Source of the DNA: Isoptericola croceus
GTDB taxonomy: Bacteria > Actinomycetota > Actinomycetes > Actinomycetales > Cellulomonadaceae
Length of the DNA: 64,000 nt
NCBI RefSeq assembly: GCF_029382255.1
Contig: NZ_JARLLG010000013.1
Coordinates: 53,199 to 117,198, forward strand
Direction: 5' to 3'
The notes beneath the pieces are model-generated. The model had not been told where the DNA came from, searched no databases, and was given only the letters and a program-made list of their open reading frames with translations. This document shows positions 40,949 to 49,202 of this stretch, piece after piece; position 1 is the first letter of the stretch; each line of letters opens with the position of its first letter. The translations under genes were made by a program, and so were the position numbers.

Positions 40949-42643
40949 GCGCGGAGCGAGGACGCTCACCGAGGTGACGTCGACGCCGGTGTCCCCGGGC
41001 TCGTCCGGGACGGCCACGTCCTGCAGCAGCAGGTGGCCGTCGACGGCGGCGACGTAGGGGATGCCCACCGTGTCGAGCGGGTGCCGGGTGGTGGTGCCCG
41101 TGGTGAGGTCGACGGTGAGCAGGTCCCCCGCGACCTCACCCTCGCCCCGGTACACCATCAGCGCGACCGTCACCCGCTCCCCGTCGGTGACGGCCGAGGT
41201 GGGCAAGGTGTAGAGATCGTCCGTCTGCTCGCCCGGCGCGACCCACCACCGTTCGGTGCCATCCTGCGCGTCGACCACGATCAGCTCCTCACCCTCGGAG
41301 ATGACCGCCACGCCGCCGACGAGCGCCAGCACGCGAGGGTCCGTCTGGACCGTGCGCCAGAGCTCCTCGCCGTCGGGATCGAGGCCGACGAGCGCCTCGT
41401 AGCTCTCCGTCGCCAGGATCACGGACTCGTCGGCGTCCACGGTCGCCGTGGGTGCTGCGACGACGAGCGTGGAGCTCTCGAGGAGCACCGCCCCGTCGGC
41501 GTCGAGGAGGGCCGATCCGTCGGCCTCGTGGTCGCCGGGCACGACGTAGCCACCACCGTGGACCGGCAGGATCGACGACCCGCTGGCCAGGGCGGCGTAG
41601 TACGCACTGTTGCCCACCTGCTCACCGAGTGGCACGCCGTCGACCGTGCTGGCACCACCGACGTCGCACCACTGGTAGCCGACCACGGCCGGCGACGACG
41701 TGAGCTCACGCGGCGGATAGACCTGGATCCAGAACGGCGTCGCCTCGTCGAAGGTGCTGGGCCAGAAGCCGCCGTCCGACCGGTCCCAGACGGAGAAGCA
41801 CTCATCGAGCAGCCGTCCGTCCGGCGAGCCCGTCGGTACCTCGAACCGGACGTCACCCGTCACCGCGTCCTCCACACGGACCGAGGCCTCCCCCGGCTCG
41901 ACGGCCCGGACGGCCTCCATCGCCTCGGCCTCCGTCGCGAAGTCGAGGACGGCGGGCAGGCCTGTGTCGTGCTCGGCCACGAGGAGCCCGCCGTCGGCCG
42001 CGGGCGCCACGTCACGGTCCTCGCCGCCGTACTCCGCGGCCGGCAGGTCCCGCTGCCCGACCACGTCTCCCGACGCGCCGAGGACGGTCACGGTGCGCTC
42101 GGCCGCCAGTCCGTGCAGGCACGTGACCAGGTCGCTCGGTATCCCCCACTCGACACCGCTCACCAGGCGCGGCTGCGGGCCGCACTCGAGTTCCTCGCCG
42201 AGGCCGGTGCGCCACCTCTCCTCGCCGGAGGCCGCGTCCACCGCGACGACATCCTCGCCCTCGGCCAGCACGAGCCCGCCGTCCGGGAGCACCGCGAGCA
42301 CTCCGCTCCCCGGGGCGCGCCAGACCTCGGCGAGCTCACCCTCCAGCGAGACCACGCCACCTGGGGCCGCGCGGAGCCGCTGCTCCTGGGTGTGCGACAC
42401 CACCGCGGCGCCCACGGCCGTGCCGCCGACCAGGACGAGCGCGACCCCGCCGGCGGCACAAGCCACCAGGCGCCGCTGCCGACGACCCGCCCGCTGCCAC
42501 CGGGCACCGGCGCGCGACCACCAGCCGTCCGCAGGCCCGGTGGCCTCCGGCGCGACGCCTGTCACGCCGTCGTCGTCCCTCTCGAACGAGACGTCCGACG
42601 AGACGTCGAAGGAGACCATGCCGGGGTCACGTCGTCGAGCCAC
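40946..42643 (-). CDS. Membrane-anchored PQQ-like beta-propeller protein, paralogue 2
   Basis: 565 residues with the same plan as its neighbour: ~70-residue cytoplasmic part, a helix (LVACAAGGVALVLVGGTAVG), a LRAAPGGVVSLEGELAEVWR block equivalent to LRAAAGGLVNLTGPPAEAWR in paralogue 1, then propeller blades (VVAVDAASGEERWRTGL; LIVVDAQDGTERWWVAPG). The two genes are 9 bp apart, which suggests a recent-enough duplication and joint expression, though each has its own TANNNT element. GTG at 42643. Confidence 0.84.
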   Translation of the reverse strand: MARRRDPGMVSFDVSSDVSFERDDDGVTGVAPEATGPADGWWSRAGARWQRAGRRQRRLVACAAGGVALVLVGGTAVGAAVVSHTQEQRLRAAPGGVVSLEGELAEVWRAPGSGVLAVLPDGGLVLAEGEDVVAVDAASGEERWRTGLGEELECGPQPRLVSGVEWGIPSDLVTCLHGLAAERTVTVLGASGDVVGQRDLPAAEYGGEDRDVAPAADGGLLVAEHDTGLPAVLDFATEAEAMEAVRAVEPGEASVRVEDAVTGDVRFEVPTGSPDGRLLDECFSVWDRSDGGFWPSTFDEATPFWIQVYPPRELTSSPAVVGYQWCDVGGASTVDGVPLGEQVGNSAYYAALASGSSILPVHGGGYVVPGDHEADGSALLDADGAVLLESSTLVVAAPTATVDADESVILATESYEALVGLDPDGEELWRTVQTDPRVLALVGGVAVISEGEELIVVDAQDGTERWWVAPGEQTDDLYTLPTSAVTDGERVTVALMVYRGEGEVAGDLLTVDLTTGTTTRHPLDTVGIPYVAAVDGHLLLQDVAVPDEPGDTGVDVTSVSVLAPR

Positions 42644-42649
42644 GGGAGC

Positions 42650-42655
42650 AACGTA
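42650..42655 (-). promoter_or_regulatory. -10 element, leaderless promoter of propeller paralogue 2
   Basis: On the minus strand TACGTT lies 6 nt before the GTG at 42643. Confidence 0.5.
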
Positions 42656-42690
42656 CCAACCAGGTCCTGGTCATGAACGCCAAGCGGTCC

Positions 42691-43923
42691 TCATGCCTCG
42701 GCCCGCAGCGCCTGCCTCCAGGAGATCCGCCCACCGGTCTGCATGAGCGCCCCGCGGAACGCCCGCTCCGAGACGAGCAGAGCCAGCACCGCGAAGAGCG
42801 CGAGGCCCGCGAGCGAGAGCACCGGCTCCCACCACGTGACGTCGCCGGACAGGATTCGGACCGGCATCGCCACGACGTTCGCCACCGGGATGTACGACAG
42901 CACCGTGAGGAAGGTGCCCGAGGCCGTGAACGTCACGAAGTAGACGCCCATCACCAGCATCGTCATCGGTGTGGACGTGTACTGCAGGTCCTCCGCCCGG
43001 CTGGCCAGCGCACCGGCCACCGCGTACAGGGCCGCCAGCGCCAGGAAGCCGACCGCGAAGAACACGACGAACCAGATGAGCGACGTCGACAGGGCGGGCA
43101 GCGCGATCGAGATCGGGCTGGCCGCGACCGCCGCGAGCCCCACGCCCGCGAACAGCAGGTTCTGCCCCACGGCGATCACCGAGCTGCCGAGGATCTTGCC
43201 CGCCAGCAGCTGCCGCAGCGGCACCGCCGTGGCGATGATCTCCACCAGCCGGGACTGCTTCTCCTCGACCACCGAGCTGGCGATCATGCTGCCCGACGTG
43301 ATCGCCCCGGCGAAGAACAGGAAGGACAGCGCGAAGCCGGCGAAGAACAGCGCCTGCTCGCCCATCGCCTCGGGGTCCAACGCTTCCGTCGTCAGCTCCG
43401 CACCCGCCGACAGCTCTGCCACGGAGGTGCCCGCCGCCTCGGCGTTGGCCTCCAGCACCTGCTGCTCGACGGCGGTGCCCAGCAGCCGGGACACGGTCCC
43501 GTCCGGATGCCCCTCGCCGGCCAGCACCCACCCGTCGTCGCCGGGGTGCAGCCACACGTCGGCCTCGCCGCCGGACAGCGCCGAGCGCGCGGCGTCGTCG
43601 TCGGCCACCTCGAGGAGCTCCAGCGCGGTGCCGGCGTCCTCCGTCTGGGCCAGCTCGGCGGCCGCTGTCACGGACGCGACCGCCGTGGCATCGCCGCCCG
43701 CCACCGCGACGGTGTACGTGTCGACGCGGCTGGACTGCCACGTGAAGAAGGCCGCGAGCGCCGCGATTACCACGAGCGAGACCACGAGGCCGATGGCGAA
43801 CGCCTTGTTCATCGCGCGGGTGACGATCTCGCGCTGCGCCACGAGCAGCCAGGCGCCACGGGTGCCGTCGTCCGTCGTGTCCTCGGTGGGTGCGCTCGCG
43901 GGGCGCTGGGTCAGGGTGGTCAT
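42691..43923 (-). CDS. NatB-like ABC-2 exporter permease
   Basis: 410 residues. One N-terminal helix (AFAIGLVVSLVVIAALAAFF), a ~130-residue extracellular domain, then five or six helices with the cytoplasmic loop SSVVEEKQSRLVEIIATAV, the hallmark of the NatB/YhaP (ABC2_membrane_3) group. NatAB exports sodium in Bacillus, but related systems move other substrates. ATG overlaps the ATPase stop (ATGA). Confidence 0.9.
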   Translation of the reverse strand: MTTLTQRPASAPTEDTTDDGTRGAWLLVAQREIVTRAMNKAFAIGLVVSLVVIAALAAFFTWQSSRVDTYTVAVAGGDATAVASVTAAAELAQTEDAGTALELLEVADDDAARSALSGGEADVWLHPGDDGWVLAGEGHPDGTVSRLLGTAVEQQVLEANAEAAGTSVAELSAGAELTTEALDPEAMGEQALFFAGFALSFLFFAGAITSGSMIASSVVEEKQSRLVEIIATAVPLRQLLAGKILGSSVIAVGQNLLFAGVGLAAVAASPISIALPALSTSLIWFVVFFAVGFLALAALYAVAGALASRAEDLQYTSTPMTMLVMGVYFVTFTASGTFLTVLSYIPVANVVAMPVRILSGDVTWWEPVLSLAGLALFAVLALLVSERAFRGALMQTGGRISWRQALRAEA

Positions 43924-44807
43924 GCCGTCACCTCACGGTAGATCTGGGCCAGGGAAGGCCGGACAGGGCTGAGCTCGCGGACCTGTCCGCGTTCGAGCGC
44001 GGTGGCGAGCAGACGCTGTGCGGTGGCCTCGTCGGCGAGCTCGAGCAGCGCCGTCGGGCCGTCCACGTCCACGGCGTGGACGCCGGGGACGCCACGCACC
44101 CAGCCGGCGTCGGCGGCGAGGACCAGCCGGTGTCGCAGCGTCGCCGCCTGCTGGAGCTCGGTGGGGGTGCCGTCCGCGACGACCTGACCGGTCCGCAGGA
44201 TGACGAGCCGTTCGCACAGCCGCTCGACCAGGTCGAGCTGGTGGGAGCTGAACAGCACCGGGACGCCGCGGGCGGTGTGCTCGCGCAGCAGGTCGACCAT
44301 GCCGTCGACGGCCGCCGGGTCGAGCCCGGAGAACGGCTCGTCGAGGATCAGCGCGCGAGGCCGGCCCATGAGCGCGGCGGTGATCTGCACCCGCTGCTGG
44401 TTGCCCAGGCTGAGCTTCTCGACGTGGTCCTTGGCCCGCTCGGCGAGACCGAGCCGGTCGAGGTGCTCCATCGCCTCGGTGCGGGCGGTCGCGGCCGGGA
44501 TGCCCCTGAGCCGCGCCAGGTAGACGAGCTGGTCGATGGCCGGCTGCTTCGGGTAGAGGCCGCGCTCCTCGGGCATGTACCCGAAGCTGCGGCGGTCGGC
44601 ACGGGTCACGGGCGCCCCGCCGAACCGCACCTCCCCGGACGTGATGGCCAGGACGCCCATCATCATGCGCATCGTGGTGGTCTTGCCGGCACCGTTGGAG
44701 CCGACGAACCCGGTGAGCATGCCCCCGGGCGCGGTGAAGGAGACGGCGTCGACGGCGCGGCGGTCGCCGAAGGTTCTGGTCAGGTCGTGGACCTCGAGCG
44801 TGGTCAT
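43920..44807 (-). CDS. NatA-like ABC exporter ATPase
   Basis: 295 residues. Walker A GSNGAGKTTT, signature LSLGNQQRVQITAAL, Walker B ALILDEPFSGLD, H-loop FSSHQLDLVERLCE. The C-terminal ~80-residue domain is the DUF4162 type found in NatA/YhaQ. ATG at 44807 lies 7 nt behind TAGCGT. First gene of the two-gene exporter operon. Confidence 0.93.
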   Translation of the reverse strand: MTTLEVHDLTRTFGDRRAVDAVSFTAPGGMLTGFVGSNGAGKTTTMRMMMGVLAITSGEVRFGGAPVTRADRRSFGYMPEERGLYPKQPAIDQLVYLARLRGIPAATARTEAMEHLDRLGLAERAKDHVEKLSLGNQQRVQITAALMGRPRALILDEPFSGLDPAAVDGMVDLLREHTARGVPVLFSSHQLDLVERLCERLVILRTGQVVADGTPTELQQAATLRHRLVLAADAGWVRGVPGVHAVDVDGPTALLELADEATAQRLLATALERGQVRELSPVRPSLAQIYREVTA

Positions 44808-44814
44808 GGCACCG

Positions 44815-44820
44815 ACGCTA
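44815..44820 (-). promoter_or_regulatory. -10 element, leaderless promoter of the NatAB-like operon
   Basis: On the minus strand TAGCGT lies 7 nt before the ATG at 44807. Confidence 0.5.
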
Positions 44821-44906
44821 CGGACAGCGGCCCCGAAAAAGGATCCACCGTGGGACGGAGCTGGATGAATCCACCTCGAGGCGGATCGACGTCGTCCTCG
44901 ATCAGC

Positions 44907-45004
44907 CATCAGGGCCCGATGAGGGAACCTCGACGACGTCGGTTCGCCCCGGTGTCGTCCTCGGTCGCCCATGAGCCCCCCGATGCCTGAGGTTCTGCGA
45001 CGTC
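44907..45004. repeat. Left copy of ~97-bp direct repeat flanking the AbiEi-domain gene
   Basis: Matches 46068-46164 in the same orientation at roughly three positions in four by eye; the block GTCGTCCTCGGTCGCCCAT (44954-44972) is identical in both, as is GCCTGAGGTTC near the end. A partial further unit (GTCGTCCTCG) begins at 44891. Confidence 0.7.
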
Positions 45005-45065
45005 GGTCTCACAGCCTGTGGATAAGCCGGCGGGGTCGTGCGCGTTCTGCGGTTCGATGGGCAGC

Positions 45066-46055
45066 ATGCCTGCCCGTCCCCTGGCCGTGCCCGACGCCGT
45101 CCGGTTCTTCGCTCGGAGCCAGGAGGGTCTCGTCTCGGCCCGGCAGTGCCGACGCGCGGGCCTCACCGGGCAGCAGGTTCACCGGCTCGTGGCGTCCGGG
45201 CGGTGGTCCCGGGTGCTGCGCGGTGTGTACGACACGGGCGAGCCCGGTGACCTGGACCTCGACGCGTACGACCGACGTCGGCGACGGTCGGCGGTGCTCG
45301 GACCGCTGGCCTACCCCGGATCGGTCGCGACGGGCGTCGCCGCCCTCGTGCTGCACGACGTCCAGGGTTCACCCCAGGCCGTGACGCCCGAGGTGACCTT
45401 CCCGGACGGGACCCCGAGGCGCGGCGCCGGTCCGGTCGTCGTTCGCCGGATGCCGCTGCGACGGCACGCCTCGCCGATGGGCGTTCCCTGCGCCGTCGTC
45501 GAGGACGCCCTCGTCCAGGCTGTCCCCACCGTGGGACGACTCCACGCCGTCGCCCTGATGGACTCTGCGCGGCAGCGCCGTGCGATCGGGCGGGCGACGT
45601 TCGGGCGGGCGGCGGACCGCGCAGGACGGCGCCCCGGCGGGCTCGCACGGGCCGGCTGGTGGTCGTCGAGCGACGCCCGCGCGGAGTCACCGGCCGAGAC
45701 CTGGGCGCGGTTGACGTGCGCCGACGCCGGGTGCGGACCAGACCTGCTGCAGCTACCGGTGGACGATGCCACCGGCCGGGAGGTCGCCCGCGTCGACCTG
45801 GCCTGGTTGCTCCCCGACGGCGGAGCCCTGCTCACGGAGGTCGACGGTGAGGCCGTCCACGGGACGCTGGCGGCGCTGCACCGTGACCGCGAGCGGCAGA
45901 ACCGGATCGTGGGGCGCCGGACGATCGTGCAGCGGTTCACCGGTGGAGAGGCGTGGGACGGCACCATGGCCGGCCGGGTCCGGGAGGTCCTCACCGCCGA
46001 GCGGTGGCACCCTCAGGCGCCGGCTCCAGGGTTCCGCCTCCGTCTGCAGCCGTAG
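45066..46055 (+). CDS. AbiEi-type domain protein with C-terminal DUF559/Vsr-like nuclease domain
   Basis: 329 residues. The N-terminal AbiEi_4-type winged helix is at ~5-75 (RQCRRAGLTGQQVHRLVASG then WSRVLRGVYDTG). The C-terminal domain reads ARVDLAWLLPDGGALLTEVD then GEAVHGTLAALHRDRERQN; the D..E.D...H...RERQN spacing fits the DUF559/Vsr-like nuclease fold. No AbiEii toxin is adjacent. The type is common in actinobacteria as a solitary gene. Start uncertain: ATGs at 45018, 45057 and 45066, none with a good ribosome-binding site. Confidence 0.8.
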   Translation: MPARPLAVPDAVRFFARSQEGLVSARQCRRAGLTGQQVHRLVASGRWSRVLRGVYDTGEPGDLDLDAYDRRRRRSAVLGPLAYPGSVATGVAALVLHDVQGSPQAVTPEVTFPDGTPRRGAGPVVVRRMPLRRHASPMGVPCAVVEDALVQAVPTVGRLHAVALMDSARQRRAIGRATFGRAADRAGRRPGGLARAGWWSSSDARAESPAETWARLTCADAGCGPDLLQLPVDDATGREVARVDLAWLLPDGGALLTEVDGEAVHGTLAALHRDRERQNRIVGRRTIVQRFTGGEAWDGTMAGRVREVLTAERWHPQAPAPGFRLRLQP

Positions 46056-46067
46056 CGGTAGCTCACA

Positions 46068-46164
46068 CATCAGCGGCCGACGGCGGAACTTCCGTGACAC
46101 CGGTTCGGACCGGCGTCGTCCTCGGTCGCCCATCAGGGCCTGAAGCCTGAGGTTCCGCTACGTC
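46068..46164. repeat. Right copy of ~97-bp direct repeat flanking the AbiEi-domain gene
   Basis: Same orientation as 44907-45004. It carries inverted ends GCGGAACTTCC (46083-46093) and GAGGTTCCGC (46149-46158). The end of the repeat runs over the last codons of the response-regulator gene. Confidence 0.7.
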
Positions 46165-46877
46165 CCGTGGCGGTGGACGAACACCACCGCCTGCACCCGG
46201 TCACGCAGGTGCAGCTTCGACAGCACGTTGGACACGTGCGTCTTGACCGTGGCCTCGCCGAGGAACAGCTCGGCCGCGATCTCCGCGTTCGACATCCCCC
46301 GGCCCACCAGGACGAGGACCTCCCGCTCCCGGGGTGTCAGGAGCTCGAGCCCGGGGGCCGACGGCGGGGCGCCGGCCGCGTCCGCGCCGACGGTGCCGCG
46401 CGCGTCCGCAGCACCGTCCACCACCGTCGGCCCACCGGCCGGGGGCGGCGAGTCGGCGGACCGCGAGACCATCCGGTCCACGACGCGCCGGGTCACCTGC
46501 GGCGACAGGAGCGCCTGCCCCTCGGCGACGGTGCGCACCGCCTCGACAAGGTGCTCGGCGTCGGAGTTCTTCAGCAGGAACCCCGACGCCCCCGCGGACA
46601 GCGCGTCGAAGACGTAGTCGTCGTCGTCGAACGTGGTCAGGACCAGCACCTTGGCGAGCTGCTCGGCCACGATCTGCCGGGTCGCCTCGATGCCGTCCAT
46701 CACGGGCATCTGCACGTCCATGAGGACCACGTCGGGTCGCAGCTCCCGCGCTGCCGCGAGCGCCTCGGTCCCGTCGCCCGCCTCGCCGACCACCTCGAGG
46801 TCGTCCTCCACCGACAGGATGAGGCGGAACCCGGACCTGACCAGCGCCTGGTCGTCCACGAGCAGGACCGTGGTCAT
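46158..46877 (-). CDS. NarL/FixJ-type response regulator with long linker
   Basis: 239 residues. Receiver with LLVDDQALVRSG, Asp54 (VVLMDVQMP), VLVLTTFDDDD and FLLKNSDAEHL; a 45-residue Ala/Pro/Gly-rich linker; then a LuxR HTH (LTPREREVLVLVGRGMSNAE). Its last residues are encoded within a dispersed repeat. ATG overlaps the kinase stop (ATGA). Confidence 0.94.
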   Translation of the reverse strand: MTTVLLVDDQALVRSGFRLILSVEDDLEVVGEAGDGTEALAAARELRPDVVLMDVQMPVMDGIEATRQIVAEQLAKVLVLTTFDDDDYVFDALSAGASGFLLKNSDAEHLVEAVRTVAEGQALLSPQVTRRVVDRMVSRSADSPPPAGGPTVVDGAADARGTVGADAAGAPPSAPGLELLTPREREVLVLVGRGMSNAEIAAELFLGEATVKTHVSNVLSKLHLRDRVQAVVFVHRHGT

Positions 46878-48247
46878 GACTCCTCCAGGGGCAGCGGCAA
46901 CCGGACGCGCACACGGTACCCACCGGTGACGCGCGGCCCGATCTCCGCCACACCGTGGTGCGTGGCGACCCGCTCACGGATGCCCACCAGCCCCAGCCCG
47001 GACCCGGAGGACCCCGGCCGGGCGCGGCCGTCGTCGACCACCTCGACCTCGGCGAACCCGCCGCGGAACCGGGCGTCGTCCGCGACCGCCCGCCGGTCCA
47101 CCCGGACGGTGAGGCCGGCCGCACGCGCGGTCGAGTGCTTGCGGACGTTGGCCAGTGCCTCCTGCGCGGTCCGGTAGAGGCTCAGGCCCACCGCACCGGG
47201 CACGTTCGCCTCCACCCCCGGCGGCTCGGCCACCAGCGTGTACGTGACGTCCAGGCCGCCGTCCGTGCCGACCAGCCGCTCGATGTCGGCGACCCCCGGC
47301 TCGGGCGAGCGATCCCCGTCGCCGCCCGTACCGCCGTCGTCCCCGATGTCCCGCAGCGTGCCGACGAGGCCGCGCATCTGCTCCACGGCGTCGCGCGACG
47401 CCGACTCGATCGTGGCCAGCGGCGCTCCGGCTGACTCCGGGTCCTTGCCCAGCAGGCGCCGCGCCGCCGCGGCCTGGATGCCGATGACCGACACGTGGTG
47501 CGCGACGACGTCGTGCAGCTCGCGCGCGATGCGCAGCCGTTCGGTCACGACGGCGCGGCGTCCGAGCTCGGCGGCCTGCCGCTCGATCGTGGCCGCCTGC
47601 TCCGCGAGCTGCGCCCGACGCCGCGCACCGTGCCACGTGACCTGCCCGAGTGCGATGGCGCCGAGGAAGTAGGCGACGTTCACCAGCCAGGTCTGGGCGA
47701 TCATCGCGTCGAGCGGCGCGAGGAGCCCCTGCGGGTCGCCGAGGAGGCCCTGGCTCTCGGCGTAGTGCTGCAGGCCCGAGCTGACGGCCGTCTGCCAGAA
47801 CAGCCAGCCGAACATGGCGACCAGGCAGGCCGTGACCACGATGAGCATCGCGCGCCGGTCGCGGGCCCAGGCCACCGCCGTGTACAGCGTCATGAAGTAC
47901 ACGACCTGCAGCACCTGGGTCAGCGGGACGACCGGCACGGTCAGCCCGACCAGGAGAAAGTGCGCGTAGACGACCGCGAGCACTGCCAGCGGGTACCGGC
48001 GCCGGACCACGAGCGGCAGGGCACCGGCCGCCGACAGCACGTAGAGCAGCCAGGTCGGCCGGGCCTCACCCTGGAGGTAGCCGGCCGAGCGGGCCAGCTC
48101 CATGCCGGCCACGGCCAGTACGGTCAGGGACAGCCCGAGCCACACGTCGCGGCGGTACGCGGTGCGGGGGTCGGCGGGGACACGCTCGAACTCGGCGTCG
48201 ACGCCGAACCACTCGGTGATCACGTCCGTGGGGCGAGGGCGGGGCAT
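46874..48247 (-). CDS. DesK-type sensor histidine kinase
   Basis: 457 residues. About six transmembrane helices (~40-215) with short loops; a coiled coil (ARRRAQLAEQAATIERQAAE); H245 in RIARELHDVVAHHVSVIGIQ; HATPase_c with TAQEALANVRKHS and SGLGLVGIRERV. Shares layout with the kinase at 30071-31393, but there is no exporter operon directly attached; the NatAB-like operon lies ~2 kb away. ATG at 48247, 6 nt behind TACGCT. Confidence 0.93.
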   Translation of the reverse strand: MPRPRPTDVITEWFGVDAEFERVPADPRTAYRRDVWLGLSLTVLAVAGMELARSAGYLQGEARPTWLLYVLSAAGALPLVVRRRYPLAVLAVVYAHFLLVGLTVPVVPLTQVLQVVYFMTLYTAVAWARDRRAMLIVVTACLVAMFGWLFWQTAVSSGLQHYAESQGLLGDPQGLLAPLDAMIAQTWLVNVAYFLGAIALGQVTWHGARRRAQLAEQAATIERQAAELGRRAVVTERLRIARELHDVVAHHVSVIGIQAAAARRLLGKDPESAGAPLATIESASRDAVEQMRGLVGTLRDIGDDGGTGGDGDRSPEPGVADIERLVGTDGGLDVTYTLVAEPPGVEANVPGAVGLSLYRTAQEALANVRKHSTARAAGLTVRVDRRAVADDARFRGGFAEVEVVDDGRARPGSSGSGLGLVGIRERVATHHGVAEIGPRVTGGYRVRVRLPLPLEES

Positions 48248-48253
48248 CCTCAC

Positions 48254-48259
48254 AGCGTA
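48254..48259 (-). promoter_or_regulatory. -10 element, leaderless promoter of the second two-component operon
   Basis: On the minus strand TACGCT lies 6 nt before the ATG at 48247. Confidence 0.5.
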
Positions 48260-48344
48260 GGGAATCGGCACCCGCGCAGGATCCGTCTGACGACGGAGAC
48301 GCACCCGCCCGGTGGACCGGCGGCCGGCGTGCCAGCCTGTGGGC

Positions 48345-49184
48345 ATGACGTCCTTCTGGATCTGCCGCACCTGCGGCGTCGAGCACGCCGAACGGCCCGA
48401 GGTCTGCGCGGTCTGCGCCGACGAGCGCCAGTGGGTACCGGCGTCGGGCCAGGCCTGGACCACGCTCGACGAGCTCGTCGCCGAGGGGCAGCGGATCGAG
48501 GTCCACGAGCTGGAGCGGGACCTGTTCGCGCTGCAGACCGCGCCGGGCGTCGGCATCGGGCAGCAGTCCAAGCTCCTGCGCACGCCGCACGGGTCGCTGC
48601 TGTGGGACCCGCTCGGCTTCGTGGACGACGACGGCGCCGCAGCCGTGCGCGAGCTGGCCGGCCCCGCAGGGGTCGTCGCGGTGGTCGCGAGCCACCCGCA
48701 CATGTTCGGGGTGCAGGTGGAGTGGAGCCGTCGGCTCTCCGGGGGCGCCGGCCCCGTCCCGGTCCTCGTCGCCGGAGCCGACGCCGGGTGGGTCGCCCGG
48801 CCGGATGCCTCGATCACGCAGTGGTCGGGCGAGCGCGAGGTGCTGCCCGGGGTGACGCTCAGCCAGCCGGGCGGGCACTTCCCGGGCTCCGCCGTCGTGC
48901 ACTGGGCGGCAGGTGCCGACGGGCGCGGCGTGCTGCTCTCCGGCGACACGATCTTCGCCAACCCCGACCGCACCTCGGCGAGCTTCATGCGCAGCTACCC
49001 GAACCGGATCCCGGTGTCGGGAGCCGTGGCGCTGCGGGTCGCGGGGCACGTGGCCCGGCGACCCTTCGAGCGGATGTACAACAACTTCGACGGCGTGATC
49101 CCGGCCGACGCGCGTGCCGTCGTGCTGAGGTCAGCACGACGGCACGCGGCGTGGGTGCGCGGGGACTTCGATCACCTCACGTGA
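48345..49184 (+). CDS. MBL-fold-like protein with N-terminal zinc ribbon
   Basis: 279 residues. The first 30 residues form a rubredoxin-like zinc ribbon (WICRTCGVEHAERPEVCAVC). The remainder resembles a metallo-beta-lactamase fold: ASHPHMFGVQVEW in place of HxHxDH, QPGGHFPGSAVVHW for the third histidine strand, and GVLLSGDTIFANPDRTSASF supplying the Asp. The HxHxDH motif is reduced to HPHMFG, so only one metal may bind, or none. Hydrolase activity is not assured. Predicted soluble. Confidence 0.75.
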   Translation: MTSFWICRTCGVEHAERPEVCAVCADERQWVPASGQAWTTLDELVAEGQRIEVHELERDLFALQTAPGVGIGQQSKLLRTPHGSLLWDPLGFVDDDGAAAVRELAGPAGVVAVVASHPHMFGVQVEWSRRLSGGAGPVPVLVAGADAGWVARPDASITQWSGEREVLPGVTLSQPGGHFPGSAVVHWAAGADGRGVLLSGDTIFANPDRTSASFMRSYPNRIPVSGAVALRVAGHVARRPFERMYNNFDGVIPADARAVVLRSARRHAAWVRGDFDHLT

Positions 49185-49202
49185 CCCGCCCCGCACAGGA
49201 GA

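Noticed and set aside
39311-42676. 1121-codon open frame on the plus strand across the two propeller genes
   Set aside because: Composition is Arg/Gly/Pro-rich low-complexity, as antisense frames in GC-rich DNA often are; the minus-strand genes have domains, helices and promoters.
45066-46055. Two-gene type IV toxin-antitoxin system
   Set aside because: The AbiEi-type domain is present, but no AbiEii nucleotidyltransferase gene is adjacent; the nuclease-like domain is fused in the same protein.
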